64,000 nt of DNA. It comes from Planctomycetota bacterium (lineage in GTDB: Bacteria; Planctomycetota; Planctomycetia; Planctomycetales; Planctomycetaceae). The stretch spans positions 262,155-326,154 of the forward strand of contig JAFEBS010000010.1 in the NCBI GenBank assembly GCA_018242525.1, in the 5' to 3' direction. The notes beneath the pieces were generated by a model. The model was given only the letters and a program-made list of their open reading frames with translations, did no database searches and was not told where the DNA came from. The translations under genes and the position numbers were made by a program. Every line of letters begins with the position of its first letter. Positions within the stretch are counted from its first letter, which is position 1. Shown here one piece after another: positions 45,032-54,392 of the stretch.

Positions 45032-48000
45032 CTATTCTGGCTTGTTCAAAGTATTGTTTGGAGCCTTCTTCCGCAATTTGAAGGTATATTCCACGCGACC
45101 GCCGCTTGGAGTTTTGATCTCAAGTTCTTGGGAACCATTGATCGGGATCACAGAGTTGTAACCGTCGGGGAATTCCGCGACGGAATAGCTCCAGGTTGCC
45201 GCGTCGACGAGGCATCGAAAGGTTCCCGTGGCATCGGTCCGAACCGATTGAGCCTGCGGCGGTGCCTTCCCTGCCGGTTGACGAACCATTGTCAGTGTGT
45301 CCGGAACGATATCCTGCAACCAGTATTCAGCCAGCGCCCTTTCCCGGCCAAACAGGACCCCCGGAATGCCGCGTCCTGTGTCGGCGTCAACGGCACGCAG
45401 AGTCAATTCACAGGCACGCGGTAACTTGAGAATAACGTTGTCCTCGTTGGGGCTCGAGTTCCGCGAGACGCCGATGTTTGGAATCGGTTTGGTCGCCGCG
45501 AGTTTCCAATGGTACATGACGGCATCCAAGCCGTGAAACTCAACCATGCCTGACGCGTCCGTGGTGCCGACCGCATCCACGGCGTGCTGCCGAATGCCCT
45601 CCCATCGTTCCGCTTCGATCACAACTCCTTCAATCGGTTTGTTGTCGTGTCCATCCACTACCTGGATCCGCACAGTCCGATTGGCGGGAACCCAGCGGCC
45701 ATTGTGCGGAACCTGCCGCACGACAAAAACTGGATGCCACCGATTCCAGACGATTGCGGTGGAGTCCGAGTGCCCGGATGCGAGATAGGTTCCGTTGGGC
45801 GAAAAGTCCAGACTCCAACAGGGGGACTCCAATGGAATGCTCGCATCCAGCCAGTCGAAATTGACTTCCACAATGTCAATCGCATTCCGGGGTCCAATCC
45901 GCGACCAGGCCAGGAATCGGGAATCGGGTGAGAACACCAGACTGTTGTCATTCGGACCGATCTGGCTCTTCTGCGGCACCGCTGCATCTCCGGCATGCGG
46001 ATCGCTGACCGGCCATTCGCGAACGCTTTGTAGAGTGGCCCGGTCTCTGAGTATAACAGAGGACGAGATGACGTTCCCGTTGTCATCACGTCGCGTCTCA
46101 CCTGTGGCGATCCACTTTCCGTCGGCCGAGACCGCCAGCGGCATCGTGGATTTGGGGAGCGGTGCCTGACGCAGACGTTTACCCGTCCCGGTGTCGTACT
46201 CGAACAATTGCCCCCCCAACACCACGAACAGCGATTTGGCGTCCGGCGAGAACGCCTGACTGGTCTCATACCCAAATGGCGGCCGCTGCGCTTCATTCGC
46301 AACATATCCTGGCAAGTCCAGATTGATCGACGCTGACACGCGACCGTCTTTTGCGCTCCCCCACCGCACGACGGCATCGTCGCCCCACGACGCAAACTGG
46401 GTTCCGCCCGGCAGGAAGCGGACGATTCGTATGCCGCCCCGTTCGCCATGTCCCGGGAGCGTTGCCAGACGCTGTCCCGTCTTTCGATTCCAGATTCCCA
46501 GCGTATTGTCGAAGGCGCTCGTCACAACCAACAATCCGTCGGGTGAAGTCGCCAGACCTTTGATATTCGTCGCCTTGTTCGGATGAGCCAGGATCTGCTC
46601 CTGAACTCCAGTCCGAATGTTCCAGACACGAGCGTCACCGTGGCTGGCTGTCACCAGCGTTTGATTGTCCGCAAACCGGACACTGCTGACCTCGGCGGAA
46701 TGAATCGAGTCCCCGGAACCTGCAACACCCAGTCGCTGGACCATGCCGGTTGGCAACTTGGCGACAGCCGCCGACTGCTGGTGCGAAGTCAACTGATGAT
46801 ATCGATACTCTCCGCCATTCTGGACCGCCAACCGGCGCATGAAGTTTCCAGAATCGGCACCCACGGGAACTGCCGCACCGGCGCCAATTTCAACACAATG
46901 AATTCGCGATCGACCTGCATTGAGTGATCTGATCCTGCCCAGATCCTGAGGCCACAACGGAGGATCCGACGCATCTGTCAGGAAGAAAATGACATCTGGT
47001 TTCATTCGCAATGCCAACTCCAGCGGTGGCAGGTGGTTGGTCCCTGACCCCGGTTTGATGTCCGCGAACTTCTGGCGAGCCAACTCCTTATTCTGATCGG
47101 TGGACTGGTCCATTGCTGGCTGGGGGGCCTCGTTCAACTTGATGACTCGCAATTGTTCATCGTAAAAAATCACCAGGAACTGCTGCTGATCATTCATCAA
47201 CTGCAGGCTGGAACTCACCGCATCCCTGGCAAACTGCATCGCATTGTTGCTCTTCATGCTGCCCGAAGCGTCGACGACAAAAACGACGCTCTTACCGTGA
47301 TCCTGAATCCCGACAAATGTCGCGGTCCCTTCTTCTTTGTTTGGCTCGACCGAAGTCGTGGTACGTTTGGGCTGGCGAAACTGTTTCGGCATCCTTCCCC
47401 CGCCGCCGGTCATATGAGAAATCCGGGTATTGGGCAGAGCCTCTTCCAGAGCATCCAGTTCAGCGTCGGTGATGTTGCACATCATCATTGTCAGTTCGCG
47501 AAGCTGCTTCAGTACCTTCAGGGCCTGGTAGCCGCCACCAGGAATCTCACAGTTATTCAGCCACAACGTGTCCAGCAGCTTCAGCTTCTGCAATTGCTGC
47601 AATCCGGCAATGCTAAAGTTCTGACCGGGAGAGACACCCGGATGACCACTGCCGCTCAAGTCCAATCGCGTCAGCGACTCGATTTGCGATATGTGATTCA
47701 AGGCAGCGTCGGACAACCCACTGGCCCGCAGACTGAGATGTTCGAGGTGCTTGTGAGTACGGAATTGTTCAATGGCCGCGTCGGTGATGGTGAGGCTGCT
47801 GATGTCCAACCGGCGCAGTTCGGGCAACGATGCGATGAATTTCATCCCCTCGTCATCAACCTTGCAGTAAGTCAGTTCCAGGCTGCGCAACTGGCTGAGC
47901 TGACCGATCTTTGCCGCCACCGCGTTATCAACACTGGGGTGACCAAGACTCAAAGAAATCAGACGCGGAAACGAAAAGCTCTCGGCGGAAACTTCCTGGC

Positions 48001-50104
48001 CGACCAGACTCAGATGCTGCAATTCTGTCAATGAGCTCAATTGGCGAATGCCTGCCGCTGAGAACCGCATCCAGCCGAACCGCTCAGTCCCGACATACGA
48101 TTCCAGCGACAGCGATTTCAAATTCGACAATTTGCCAATCGACTTCAGTGCTTCATCCGTCAACAGTCCTTCCTGTCTCAGGCTGAGTGATGTCAGTTGC
48201 GGCAACTTTTCCAACAGCATTGCGCCGGCGTCTGTTGTTCCACATTCGGTGATCGAAAGTTCACGGAGTGATGTCGAGCTGATCACGCCACGAATGGCAT
48301 CGTCTCCCAGACCTGCCCCTTCCGTGTTCACGCTAAACAGAGACAGCTTTTGCAGGCGGGGCAACTGTCCAAAGTGACCGACACCTGCGGCAGTGAGGCC
48401 TTTGGTCACTTCGATATGAATCTCGCGCAGGTGCTTCAGAGTCGCCACCTGTGCCAGGATCTCATCGGTGACTTTGCTGCCCAGGTAAAGACTGTCAATT
48501 TGATCGTTTTCGTCGTAGTTGACGCTGAGCCCCTGGTTATGGAGCGGCTTCATCCACTCGGGCATCAGTGCGGCAGTGCGCGCTTGTCGAGCCGTCAATG
48601 TCGTCAGGACAAGTTTGCCCCGTCGCACCTCGCGCAGGACTTCTGGATGCGTCGACCAATCGATGAGTTGTGACACGGCACCCGCTAAAGGAGCCTGGTT
48701 CACGGTCAGTGTCACCGGTTCGTCCAGATTCAGCTCCGTCAGCCTCAGCGCCTCGAAATCGATCTGCAATTCGAGATTCGCCGCTTCTGCCACTTTCTGC
48801 AAGGCCAGCTTCAGCGGCATCTTGTCCGCCGCGAGAGACACCTTTTGCTTCCATGGATCCGTGGCGGGCGTCGCCGAACCTCCGGACGTCTCGCCTTTCG
48901 GCGTGGCATCCTGCTGGACGTTCGAGGAAGGCTGCGGCGGTTCGTGACCTTGTCCACTGAGCACAGACGTCAGCGTGGCCACGCCCAGCATTGTCACGAT
49001 CGTGAGAGTGATCAGGCTGGCGCCCCACCAGGAGGATTGACGTGTGTCCGGGACGCTTCGCACGGTGAGGCGGCGGATGCGAGTGATCAACGATCCTCCA
49101 CTGGCGGCCAGCACCAGGGCCTGTCCAGAATTGTGTGAGCGGAGTAGTTCCATCGCGGCCAGGGCCTGGGCAAAGGTGAAAGAGCTCCCGCAGGCTCCCA
49201 CGGCCAGATCATCACAACAATGTTCTCGCTCGTCCCGAATTCGACCTGACAGCCACCAGACGGCAGGGTGATAGAACAGCAGCGTTTCGACGACTGCCTG
49301 CAGCAGGTTGACCAGGTAATCGTGGCGACGAATGTGAGCCAGTTCATGGGCGAGGACTGCTTCGAGCTGAGGGACCGTCAAACCGGTCAGCGAACTGGCC
49401 GGGATCAGAATGATCGGTTTCAGCCAGCCGATCACAGTGGGAACATCCACCAGGGCCGACTCAAGCAGTTGAACGGGACGGGAAACTCGTAATCGGGCGG
49501 CCAGACCGTTCAATCGCCGTTGCCATTCATCGGCCACTGGCTTCACTGCGCGGTGTTTCATGCTCTGGACAATCCGCCAGACAGCGAGCAGCCGGATTGA
49601 CAACACCAGCACACATACAAACCAGCTTGTGACCAGCCACGGCAAAAGTTGCTCGATCTGATCACTCAGTGTTGCTGTTGTTGGCGAACCGCTCACTCCG
49701 TCGGTTCGATTTTCGACTTCGCTAGCGACCGGGCCCGGGGCTACGATCAGCGGAGCGAATTCCACATCCAATGCCGCCGGCGTCACAACATACGGACCCA
49801 AATCGGGGGCTTCCGACACCGGTGAGTTGTCGGGCAACGCCGTGGACGCGAGCGTCGCGACATCTGACGTCAAACGATTGTCCGACGAGGCAATCCAGAT
49901 CCAGGTCGCAATTGGGCAGAACGTTATCGCGACCAGTCCGGCACACAAGACCAGATATCGACGTTGGGGCGAAGCGTGCTGAGTCGCAAACAACATGACG
50001 GCCAATCCCGCGGCCAGCATCGTCCCCTGCCACAGGAAATGCAGCAACGCCCAACCCAGCGACTGAACGACAGGCGATTCGAGAGAACGCATGACAATGT
50101 TCAT
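45032..50104 (-). CDS. giant BlaR1/M56 metalloprotease with LRR, VWA and WD40 domains
   Basis: 1690 residues from MNIVMRSLESPVVQS, preceded by GAGGTG; the 72 upstream in-frame codons overlap the repressor gene and are not family-like. Residues 1-300 are a BlaR1-type membrane protease: TM helices, then HELAHIRRHDYLVNLLQ (zinc HExxH near 250) and DEREHCCDDLAV. A TM near 310-330 leads outward to a short DUF4974/secretin-N-like domain (about 420-515, KMPLKLALQKVAEAANLELQ). Next come about 12 leucine-rich repeats (520-900), a VWA domain with intact MIDAS (VVFVVDASGSMKS near 943, GSGTNHLP, FFLTDASD) and a WD40-like propeller (about 1140-1460). Two carboxypeptidase-regulatory-like Ig domains follow (about 1470-1680). 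BlaR1 proteins sense an outside signal and cut the BlaI-type repressor; the repressor gene lies just upstream. Known BlaR1 has about 600 residues, so the outer part here is unusual. Confidence 0.87.
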   Translation of the reverse strand: MNIVMRSLESPVVQSLGWALLHFLWQGTMLAAGLAVMLFATQHASPQRRYLVLCAGLVAITFCPIATWIWIASSDNRLTSDVATLASTALPDNSPVSEAPDLGPYVVTPAALDVEFAPLIVAPGPVASEVENRTDGVSGSPTTATLSDQIEQLLPWLVTSWFVCVLVLSIRLLAVWRIVQSMKHRAVKPVADEWQRRLNGLAARLRVSRPVQLLESALVDVPTVIGWLKPIILIPASSLTGLTVPQLEAVLAHELAHIRRHDYLVNLLQAVVETLLFYHPAVWWLSGRIRDEREHCCDDLAVGACGSSFTFAQALAAMELLRSHNSGQALVLAASGGSLITRIRRLTVRSVPDTRQSSWWGASLITLTIVTMLGVATLTSVLSGQGHEPPQPSSNVQQDATPKGETSGGSATPATDPWKQKVSLAADKMPLKLALQKVAEAANLELQIDFEALRLTELNLDEPVTLTVNQAPLAGAVSQLIDWSTHPEVLREVRRGKLVLTTLTARQARTAALMPEWMKPLHNQGLSVNYDENDQIDSLYLGSKVTDEILAQVATLKHLREIHIEVTKGLTAAGVGHFGQLPRLQKLSLFSVNTEGAGLGDDAIRGVISSTSLRELSITECGTTDAGAMLLEKLPQLTSLSLRQEGLLTDEALKSIGKLSNLKSLSLESYVGTERFGWMRFSAAGIRQLSSLTELQHLSLVGQEVSAESFSFPRLISLSLGHPSVDNAVAAKIGQLSQLRSLELTYCKVDDEGMKFIASLPELRRLDISSLTITDAAIEQFRTHKHLEHLSLRASGLSDAALNHISQIESLTRLDLSGSGHPGVSPGQNFSIAGLQQLQKLKLLDTLWLNNCEIPGGGYQALKVLKQLRELTMMMCNITDAELDALEEALPNTRISHMTGGGGRMPKQFRQPKRTTTSVEPNKEEGTATFVGIQDHGKSVVFVVDASGSMKSNNAMQFARDAVSSSLQLMNDQQQFLVIFYDEQLRVIKLNEAPQPAMDQSTDQNKELARQKFADIKPGSGTNHLPPLELALRMKPDVIFFLTDASDPPLWPQDLGRIRSLNAGRSRIHCVEIGAGAAVPVGADSGNFMRRLAVQNGGEYRYHQLTSHQQSAAVAKLPTGMVQRLGVAGSGDSIHSAEVSSVRFADNQTLVTASHGDARVWNIRTGVQEQILAHPNKATNIKGLATSPDGLLVVTSAFDNTLGIWNRKTGQRLATLPGHGERGGIRIVRFLPGGTQFASWGDDAVVRWGSAKDGRVSASINLDLPGYVANEAQRPPFGYETSQAFSPDAKSLFVVLGGQLFEYDTGTGKRLRQAPLPKSTMPLAVSADGKWIATGETRRDDNGNVISSSVILRDRATLQSVREWPVSDPHAGDAAVPQKSQIGPNDNSLVFSPDSRFLAWSRIGPRNAIDIVEVNFDWLDASIPLESPCWSLDFSPNGTYLASGHSDSTAIVWNRWHPVFVVRQVPHNGRWVPANRTVRIQVVDGHDNKPIEGVVIEAERWEGIRQHAVDAVGTTDASGMVEFHGLDAVMYHWKLAATKPIPNIGVSRNSSPNEDNVILKLPRACELTLRAVDADTGRGIPGVLFGRERALAEYWLQDIVPDTLTMVRQPAGKAPPQAQSVRTDATGTFRCLVDAATWSYSVAEFPDGYNSVIPINGSQELEIKTPSGGRVEYTFKLRKKAPNNTLNKPE

Positions 50105-50180
50105 GACAGCACCTCGCGAAGATCTGATCGAGGACAAGGCAAACAAATCGTGTGTTGTCAGGCGGATGCCGACGTTCAGC

Positions 50181-50570
50181 CTACCTGGCCTTCTGTTCCA
50201 GTTCGTCCAGCAGTTTGCGGATCTCAGCCAGATCCTCCCGGGATGCTTTCCGCCCCGAGAGTGCCTGCAAGACCAGCTTCCGAGCGGACCCGCCGAAGGC
50301 CCGGTCCAGCAGATCGCCAATCAGTTGCCGCTGCGTGACCTCGGCCGCCGCCACCGCCTCATAGACATGCGTTCGGCTGGAATCGTCCCGTTTGACGAGC
50401 CCCTTGTCGTGCATGATCTGCATCAACTTTAACGCCGTGGTGTAGCCAGTCCCGCGTTCAACCTGAATCGCGTCCGTGACTTCGCGGACTGTTGACCGAC
50501 CTCGCTCCCACAGCACTCGCAGAATGGCCAATTCAGCCTCGGTCGGTTTGGGAAGATTGTTCGCCGCCAT
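50181..50570 (-). CDS. BlaI/MecI-type transcriptional repressor
   Basis: 129 residues from MAANNLPKPTEAELAILRVL, with GAGGGA upstream. It is a winged-helix repressor: TEAELAILRVLWERGRSTVR, then the recognition region GTGYTTALKLMQIMHDKGLV, and a C-terminal dimerisation helix pair ending in LDELEQKAR. Members repress beta-lactamase or other operons until cut by a BlaR1-type protease, here encoded 76 bases downstream. A promoter with two palindromes sits just upstream of this gene, so autoregulation is very likely. The cleavage site is not identifiable by eye. Confidence 0.93.
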   Translation of the reverse strand: MAANNLPKPTEAELAILRVLWERGRSTVREVTDAIQVERGTGYTTALKLMQIMHDKGLVKRDDSSRTHVYEAVAAAEVTQRQLIGDLLDRAFGGSARKLVLQALSGRKASREDLAEIRKLLDELEQKAR

Positions 50571-50612
50571 GTTCAGGTTCCCTCGGTACCACAGCCTCGT
50601 CGATTGTGAATC

Positions 50613-50641
50613 ACCATATACGAAGATATTCGTAGTGTCAA
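50613..50641 (-). promoter_or_regulatory. near-consensus sigma70 promoter of the BlaI-type operon
   Basis: Read on the minus strand: TTGACA (50641-50636), a spacer of exactly 17 bases, TATGGT (50618-50613). The predicted start of transcription is about 36 bases before the repressor ATG. The spacer is almost wholly occupied by an operator palindrome. Confidence 0.8.
50619..50634. promoter_or_regulatory. operator 1 (TACGAA-N4-TTCGTA) in the promoter spacer
   Basis: Perfect six-base arms TACGAA and TTCGTA around GATA. A repressor bound here would cover the region between -35 and -10. It shares ACGAA-N4-TTCGT with operator 2. Confidence 0.75.
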
Positions 50642-50654
50642 CGAAGAACTTCGT
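50641..50654. promoter_or_regulatory. operator 2 (ACGAA-N4-TTCGT) adjoining the -35 box
   Basis: Arms ACGAA and TTCGT around GAAC, overlapping the first base of the -35 box. The centres of the two dyads are 21 bases apart, about two helical turns, which would place two repressor dimers on one DNA face. Confidence 0.75.
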
Positions 50655-50720
50655 AGTATTGGACCAATACCAAGGATTGCAGACAGCAAAGTCCATTAAT
50701 TTCCCACGTCGGGCGTATCG

Positions 50721-51545
50721 CTACCGCCAGCCAATCCGCGTGGTCGGCAGCAACGACTTCAATCGTGTGTCCAAGTCAGCGTCCTGCTTGTATCCGAAGA
50801 TCTCCAGGAATTTCAGGTGCGACATCCTGCCGAGGGACTCAAGAGGGAAGGCGTCCTGGTTGTTCGTGGGGCTGATCGACAGGGACTCGATGTTCTGGCA
50901 GCCTTCCAGTTGCTTCAGGACTTCGCCGAGCCCCGAAATCGACTGAAGTGACACCGTTTTCAGATTCGGATGGGATTGCAGTTGGTACAGGTCGGAGATA
51001 CCTCCGTTGAATCCGGCGAGCATCAGGGATTTCAGTTGTGGGACCGACAGGAAGTGGCGGCCGGAAATTGTCGAATCGATGTGGTCGATCCGGCCATTTT
51101 TTTTTCGCATTTGTTTCCCGATCACGTGGATCTCCGTGAGATTTGGCAGATTGGCCAGATGTTGCAATCCGGGGCCAACCTGGCCTCCGTCCAGCGTGAT
51201 GCGTTCCAGCTTCCGAAAACGGCTCAGGGGTGCCAGCCATTGATCGTCAACGCCCGTGCCAAGCAGCCAGGCCGACGTGACCTCGGTGTCCATCGCCAGA
51301 AAACGGCTGACGTAGTTCGACCAGCCGGAGCCGTTGCGGAGTCGATTCTGCAAGGTGCCGGGAGGAGTTTCCACCAGCCCGTTGACTCCGAAGACCGCCC
51401 AGGCCGATCGACTGGGCCACCAACAGGCCAGTAGACCGATCCCCCAGATCAGGAACAACACACCGAGGATGCGAATCCAGAGGGATCGATGCCAGGTTTG
51501 ACGGCGGAACGGGGCAGCCGTGCTCTGCGGGGTGTCGGTCGACAT
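50721..51545 (-). CDS. one-TM protein with leucine-rich-repeat-like outer domain
   Basis: 274 residues. A basic N-terminus is followed by one TM helix (about 24-46, ILGVLFLIWGIGLLACWW), so it is a signal-anchored protein. From about 85 onward come irregular leucine-rich repeats: LERITLDGGQVGPGLQHL, LTEIHVIGKQ, LKSLMLAGFNG and IESLSIS. It resembles the LRR part of the neighbouring giant M56 protein in style. It lies upstream of the blaI operon on the same strand, 150 bases away. Function unknown. Confidence 0.72.
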   Translation of the reverse strand: MSTDTPQSTAAPFRRQTWHRSLWIRILGVLFLIWGIGLLACWWPSRSAWAVFGVNGLVETPPGTLQNRLRNGSGWSNYVSRFLAMDTEVTSAWLLGTGVDDQWLAPLSRFRKLERITLDGGQVGPGLQHLANLPNLTEIHVIGKQMRKKNGRIDHIDSTISGRHFLSVPQLKSLMLAGFNGGISDLYQLQSHPNLKTVSLQSISGLGEVLKQLEGCQNIESLSISPTNNQDAFPLESLGRMSHLKFLEIFGYKQDADLDTRLKSLLPTTRIGWR

Positions 51546-51882
51546 CGATTGGCTTCTCGAAGAAGTGGATTCGTCGCGGGGACTGGATTCACAAATGATT
51601 CGAAGTGTACTGCGGTCTGTTGAATCTTTACAAACCCGGAAGCCTGGAGGATTGCCTGTTGCACAACCGCTTTGAACCTCAATAATTGAAGTTGGTCAGG
51701 GACGCTGCACTCCTGACGAATAGCGGATGACGAACTGCATCGCACATCGGTTCATTCCGACGGGCGCGGTATAAGCAAGCCGACGTGACGAGATGCCTGT
51801 GGGGTGTCATCACGTCGGCTTTTTTTTGGGCCGGGCGGCATTTACGAAGCCAGGTCTGTTCACAGCAGCGGGGAGGTGCGTC
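51546..51882. other. 337-base region with orphan terminator
   Basis: It lies between a minus-strand gene start and a plus-strand gene start. The short ORFs lack protein-like composition. The strong plus-strand terminator at 51777-51827 is not explained by any gene, so a short RNA starting somewhere in 51560-51770 is possible. TATAAG at 51771-51776 lies just before the stem but has no clear -35. Confidence 0.5.
51777..51827 (+). terminator. rho-independent terminator without an upstream gene
   Basis: AAGCCGACGTGA (51777-51788) pairs perfectly with TCACGTCGGCTT (51810-51821), followed by a run of eight T (51820-51827). The loop of 21 bases can form a small inner stem. It is 55 bases before the HEAT gene start. 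It could end a small RNA or act as an attenuator for the HEAT-gnd-zwf region. Confidence 0.8.
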
Positions 51883-52395
51883 ATGAATTCAACATCAAAT
51901 CACACGCGACAACTGATCGCTCAACTGGCCCATGACCAGGCGGCTGTGCGGATGAAAGCGCGGGATCAACTCGTTCATCAGGGCGGCCAGCAAGTGACCC
52001 GGGAACTGGTGCAGGCGATGATTGATCCGCGGGCGCACGTCCGCTGGGAAGCGGCAAAGGCACTGCAGGCCATCGCAGATCCGGTCTCGGCCTCGGCACT
52101 GATGAATGCCCTGGAGGACGAGGATCAGGATGTGCGCTGGGTGGCTGCAGAAGCACTGGTGTCGCTGGGAAAGGTCGGAGTGCTGACGGTCCTCAGTGGT
52201 TTGACGAATCGGGCGGGGTCGCTGGAGTTTTGTAGATCCGCGCATCATGTTTTGCGAAAGAGTCAGACCGACGCTGAGGTCGTCGCAAGGGTACAGGCGG
52301 CACTTGAATTGCTCGATTGTGCCATCGCGGCACCTCCGGCGGCCTTCAACGCGCTGGTTGTGCTGAGTCACGCGTCCGAGGCGATTGGGGTCTAA
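51883..52395 (+). CDS. HEAT-repeat protein (PBS-lyase type)
   Basis: 170 residues from the internal ATG after GGGAGG. Three to four HEAT units are visible: '[20 protein letters not shown]', '[19 protein letters not shown]' and '[19 protein letters not shown]'. The D-VRW-AA-AL pattern is that of PBS-lyase HEAT repeats, used as protein-binding scaffolds. Cytoplasmic. It ends 18 bases before the decayed gnd gene. Confidence 0.83.
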   Translation: MNSTSNHTRQLIAQLAHDQAAVRMKARDQLVHQGGQQVTRELVQAMIDPRAHVRWEAAKALQAIADPVSASALMNALEDEDQDVRWVAAEALVSLGKVGVLTVLSGLTNRAGSLEFCRSAHHVLRKSQTDAEVVARVQAALELLDCAIAAPPAAFNALVVLSHASEAIGV

Positions 52396-52413
52396 CCGGC
52401 GAGGGATGATCAG

Positions 52414-52920
52414 ATGCAGTTGCGCATGGTCGGACTGGAGCGGATGGGAACGAACATGGTGCGCCGGTTGCAGCAGGGCGGTCACCAGTGTGTCGTCTAC
52501 GACCTTCATGCAGACGCGGTTCAGAAGCTCGCTAGGGAGGGAGCGGTCGGGACAACTTCGCATTCGCCGCGCCGCCGAACTGAAGGTGCAGGAGTACGAC
52601 TTGAACCTGGCCGACATCGCCGAGGTCTGGCGGCGCGGCAGCGTGATCGCGTCGTGGCTGCTGGATCTGTCCGCCCATTCGCTGCTCTCCAGCCCCGACC
52701 CGGCGAAATTCACCGGCCGGGTATCGGACTCGGGCGAAGGACGCTGGACTGTCATGGCGGCATCGACGAGTCGGTGCCAGCACCCGTACTGAGTGCCTCG
52801 CTGTTTCAACGATTCAGCTCGCGCGGCGAAGCAGTTTTCGCCGACCGAGTCCTGTCCGCCATGCGGTACGAATTTGGTGGACATGAAGAGAAGCCGGCCA
52901 CCGGACAGGGAGACGCCTGA
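52414..52920 (+). pseudogene. gnd: 6-phosphogluconate dehydrogenase remnant (deletion and frameshift)
   Basis: The first 48 codons match the NAD(P)-binding start of the short decarboxylating 6-phosphogluconate dehydrogenases ([19 protein letters not shown]). About position 52560 the frame jumps to another frame (+2) carrying the C-terminal helix region [17 protein letters not shown] and [16 protein letters not shown]. Near 52761 a one-base deletion returns reading to the first frame: [31 protein letters not shown]. The normal protein has about 300 residues; some 130-175 central residues, with the substrate and catalytic sites, are missing. The last stop overlaps the zwf ATG as ATGA, so this was once a coupled gnd-zwf pair. 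The protein cannot be active. Confidence 0.9.
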
Positions 52921-54320
52921 TGACGTTGGTTCATTCGGATGCTTTGGTACTGTTCGGCGTGACGGGCGACCTGGCCCACAAGATGATTTTCCCGGCACTG
53001 TATGCGCTGGCGAAACGGGACGTGCTGAAGGTTCCGGTGATCGGCGTTGCCTTTCCAAAGTGGAACCTGGAGCAACTGCACAACCGGATACAAGACAGCA
53101 TCACGCGGGCGGGCGGGATTGATGACCAGCCCGCCTTCGACCGACTGCTGTCCCTCTTCAGCTATGTCAGCGGAGACTACAAGGAACCGGGGACGTTTCA
53201 GGAGATCAAGCGGGCCCTCAACAAGGCGGAACGACCGGCACACTACCTGGCCATTCCCCCCTCGTTGTTCGGGACGGTCATTACGGGGTTGGGGACGGCA
53301 GGTCTGGCCGATCAGGCGCGCGTGATCGTCGAAAAGCCGTTCGGCCGCGACCTGGACTCCGCACGTGAATTGAACCGCGTGGCGCGGTCGGTGTTTCCGG
53401 AAGACTCGATCTTCCGGATCGATCACTTCCTGGGGAAGGAGGCGATCATGAACATCCTTTATTTCCGCTTTGCCAACTCGTTCCTGGAACCGATCTGGAA
53501 TCGAAACTACGTAGAGAGCGTCCAGATCACCCTGGCTGAAAAGTTCGGCGTCCTGAACCGCGGATCATTCTACGAATCGGCAGGCTGTTTGCGTGACGTC
53601 ATCGAAAATCACCTGTTCCAGGTCGTCGCGCTGCTGGCGATGGAGCCCCCGGCTGGCCGGCACTTTGGCCTGGTTCACACGGAAAAGGCCAAGGTGTTCC
53701 AGGCGATGCGGCCGCTGCAACCCGCAGACATTGTCCGCGGTCAGTACACCGGGTACCGGACAGAATCCGATGTGGCACCGGATTCGGATGTGGAAACCTT
53801 CTGCGCCCTGCGGCTGTATATCGACTCGTGGCGCTGGGACGGAGTGCCGTGGTACCTTCGGTCGGGAAAATGCCTGGCGGAGACCGCGCACGAGGTGGTT
53901 GTGAAGCTGAAACCGCCTCCGCAAGCATTGTTCGCGGACTCGGACCCCGGAGTCGGCCGAGCGAACTATCTGCGATTCCGCCTTTCACCGACGTCGATTG
54001 TCGCCCTCGCTGCCCGTGTGAAACGCAAAGGGAAAGAGTTTGTCGGTGATCAGCGTGAACTGTACTTGGTTGAGGAAGAGCCGGGTGAAGAGTCGCCATA
54101 TGAGCGGTTGCTCGGAGACGCCATGGCCGGTGATGGTGCCCTCTTCACGCGAGAAGACGCCGTGGAAGCTGCCTGGACCGTGGTCGATCCCGTGTTGAAC
54201 ACTCATCCCCCGAGCCAGCCCTACCAACCCGGCAGTTGGGGACCGGATGCCGCGGACGAATTGATTGCGTCTCATGGCGGCTGGCATCATCCCCAACCGG
54301 AAAGCGCTTCGTGCCCATGA
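52920..54320 (+). CDS. zwf: glucose-6-phosphate 1-dehydrogenase (copy 2)
   Basis: 466 residues, starting inside the stop of the gnd remnant. Nucleotide motif [20 protein letters not shown] at residue 11; signature RIDHFLGKE near 166; later [20 protein letters not shown] and RFRLSP. This copy is shorter and clearly diverged from copy 1 (RIDHYLGKE), so it is a separate lineage, not a recent duplicate. Cofactor preference cannot be read by eye. It seems intact although its former partner gnd is broken. Confidence 0.95.
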   Translation: MTLVHSDALVLFGVTGDLAHKMIFPALYALAKRDVLKVPVIGVAFPKWNLEQLHNRIQDSITRAGGIDDQPAFDRLLSLFSYVSGDYKEPGTFQEIKRALNKAERPAHYLAIPPSLFGTVITGLGTAGLADQARVIVEKPFGRDLDSARELNRVARSVFPEDSIFRIDHFLGKEAIMNILYFRFANSFLEPIWNRNYVESVQITLAEKFGVLNRGSFYESAGCLRDVIENHLFQVVALLAMEPPAGRHFGLVHTEKAKVFQAMRPLQPADIVRGQYTGYRTESDVAPDSDVETFCALRLYIDSWRWDGVPWYLRSGKCLAETAHEVVVKLKPPPQALFADSDPGVGRANYLRFRLSPTSIVALAARVKRKGKEFVGDQRELYLVEEEPGEESPYERLLGDAMAGDGALFTREDAVEAAWTVVDPVLNTHPPSQPYQPGSWGPDAADELIASHGGWHHPQPESASCP

Positions 54321-54392
54321 AGTTCTCGGTTGGCATGGCACGTTGCCGACGCGGAAAACTGCGCCGAACGGGCCCCAGACCGCAGGATATGC

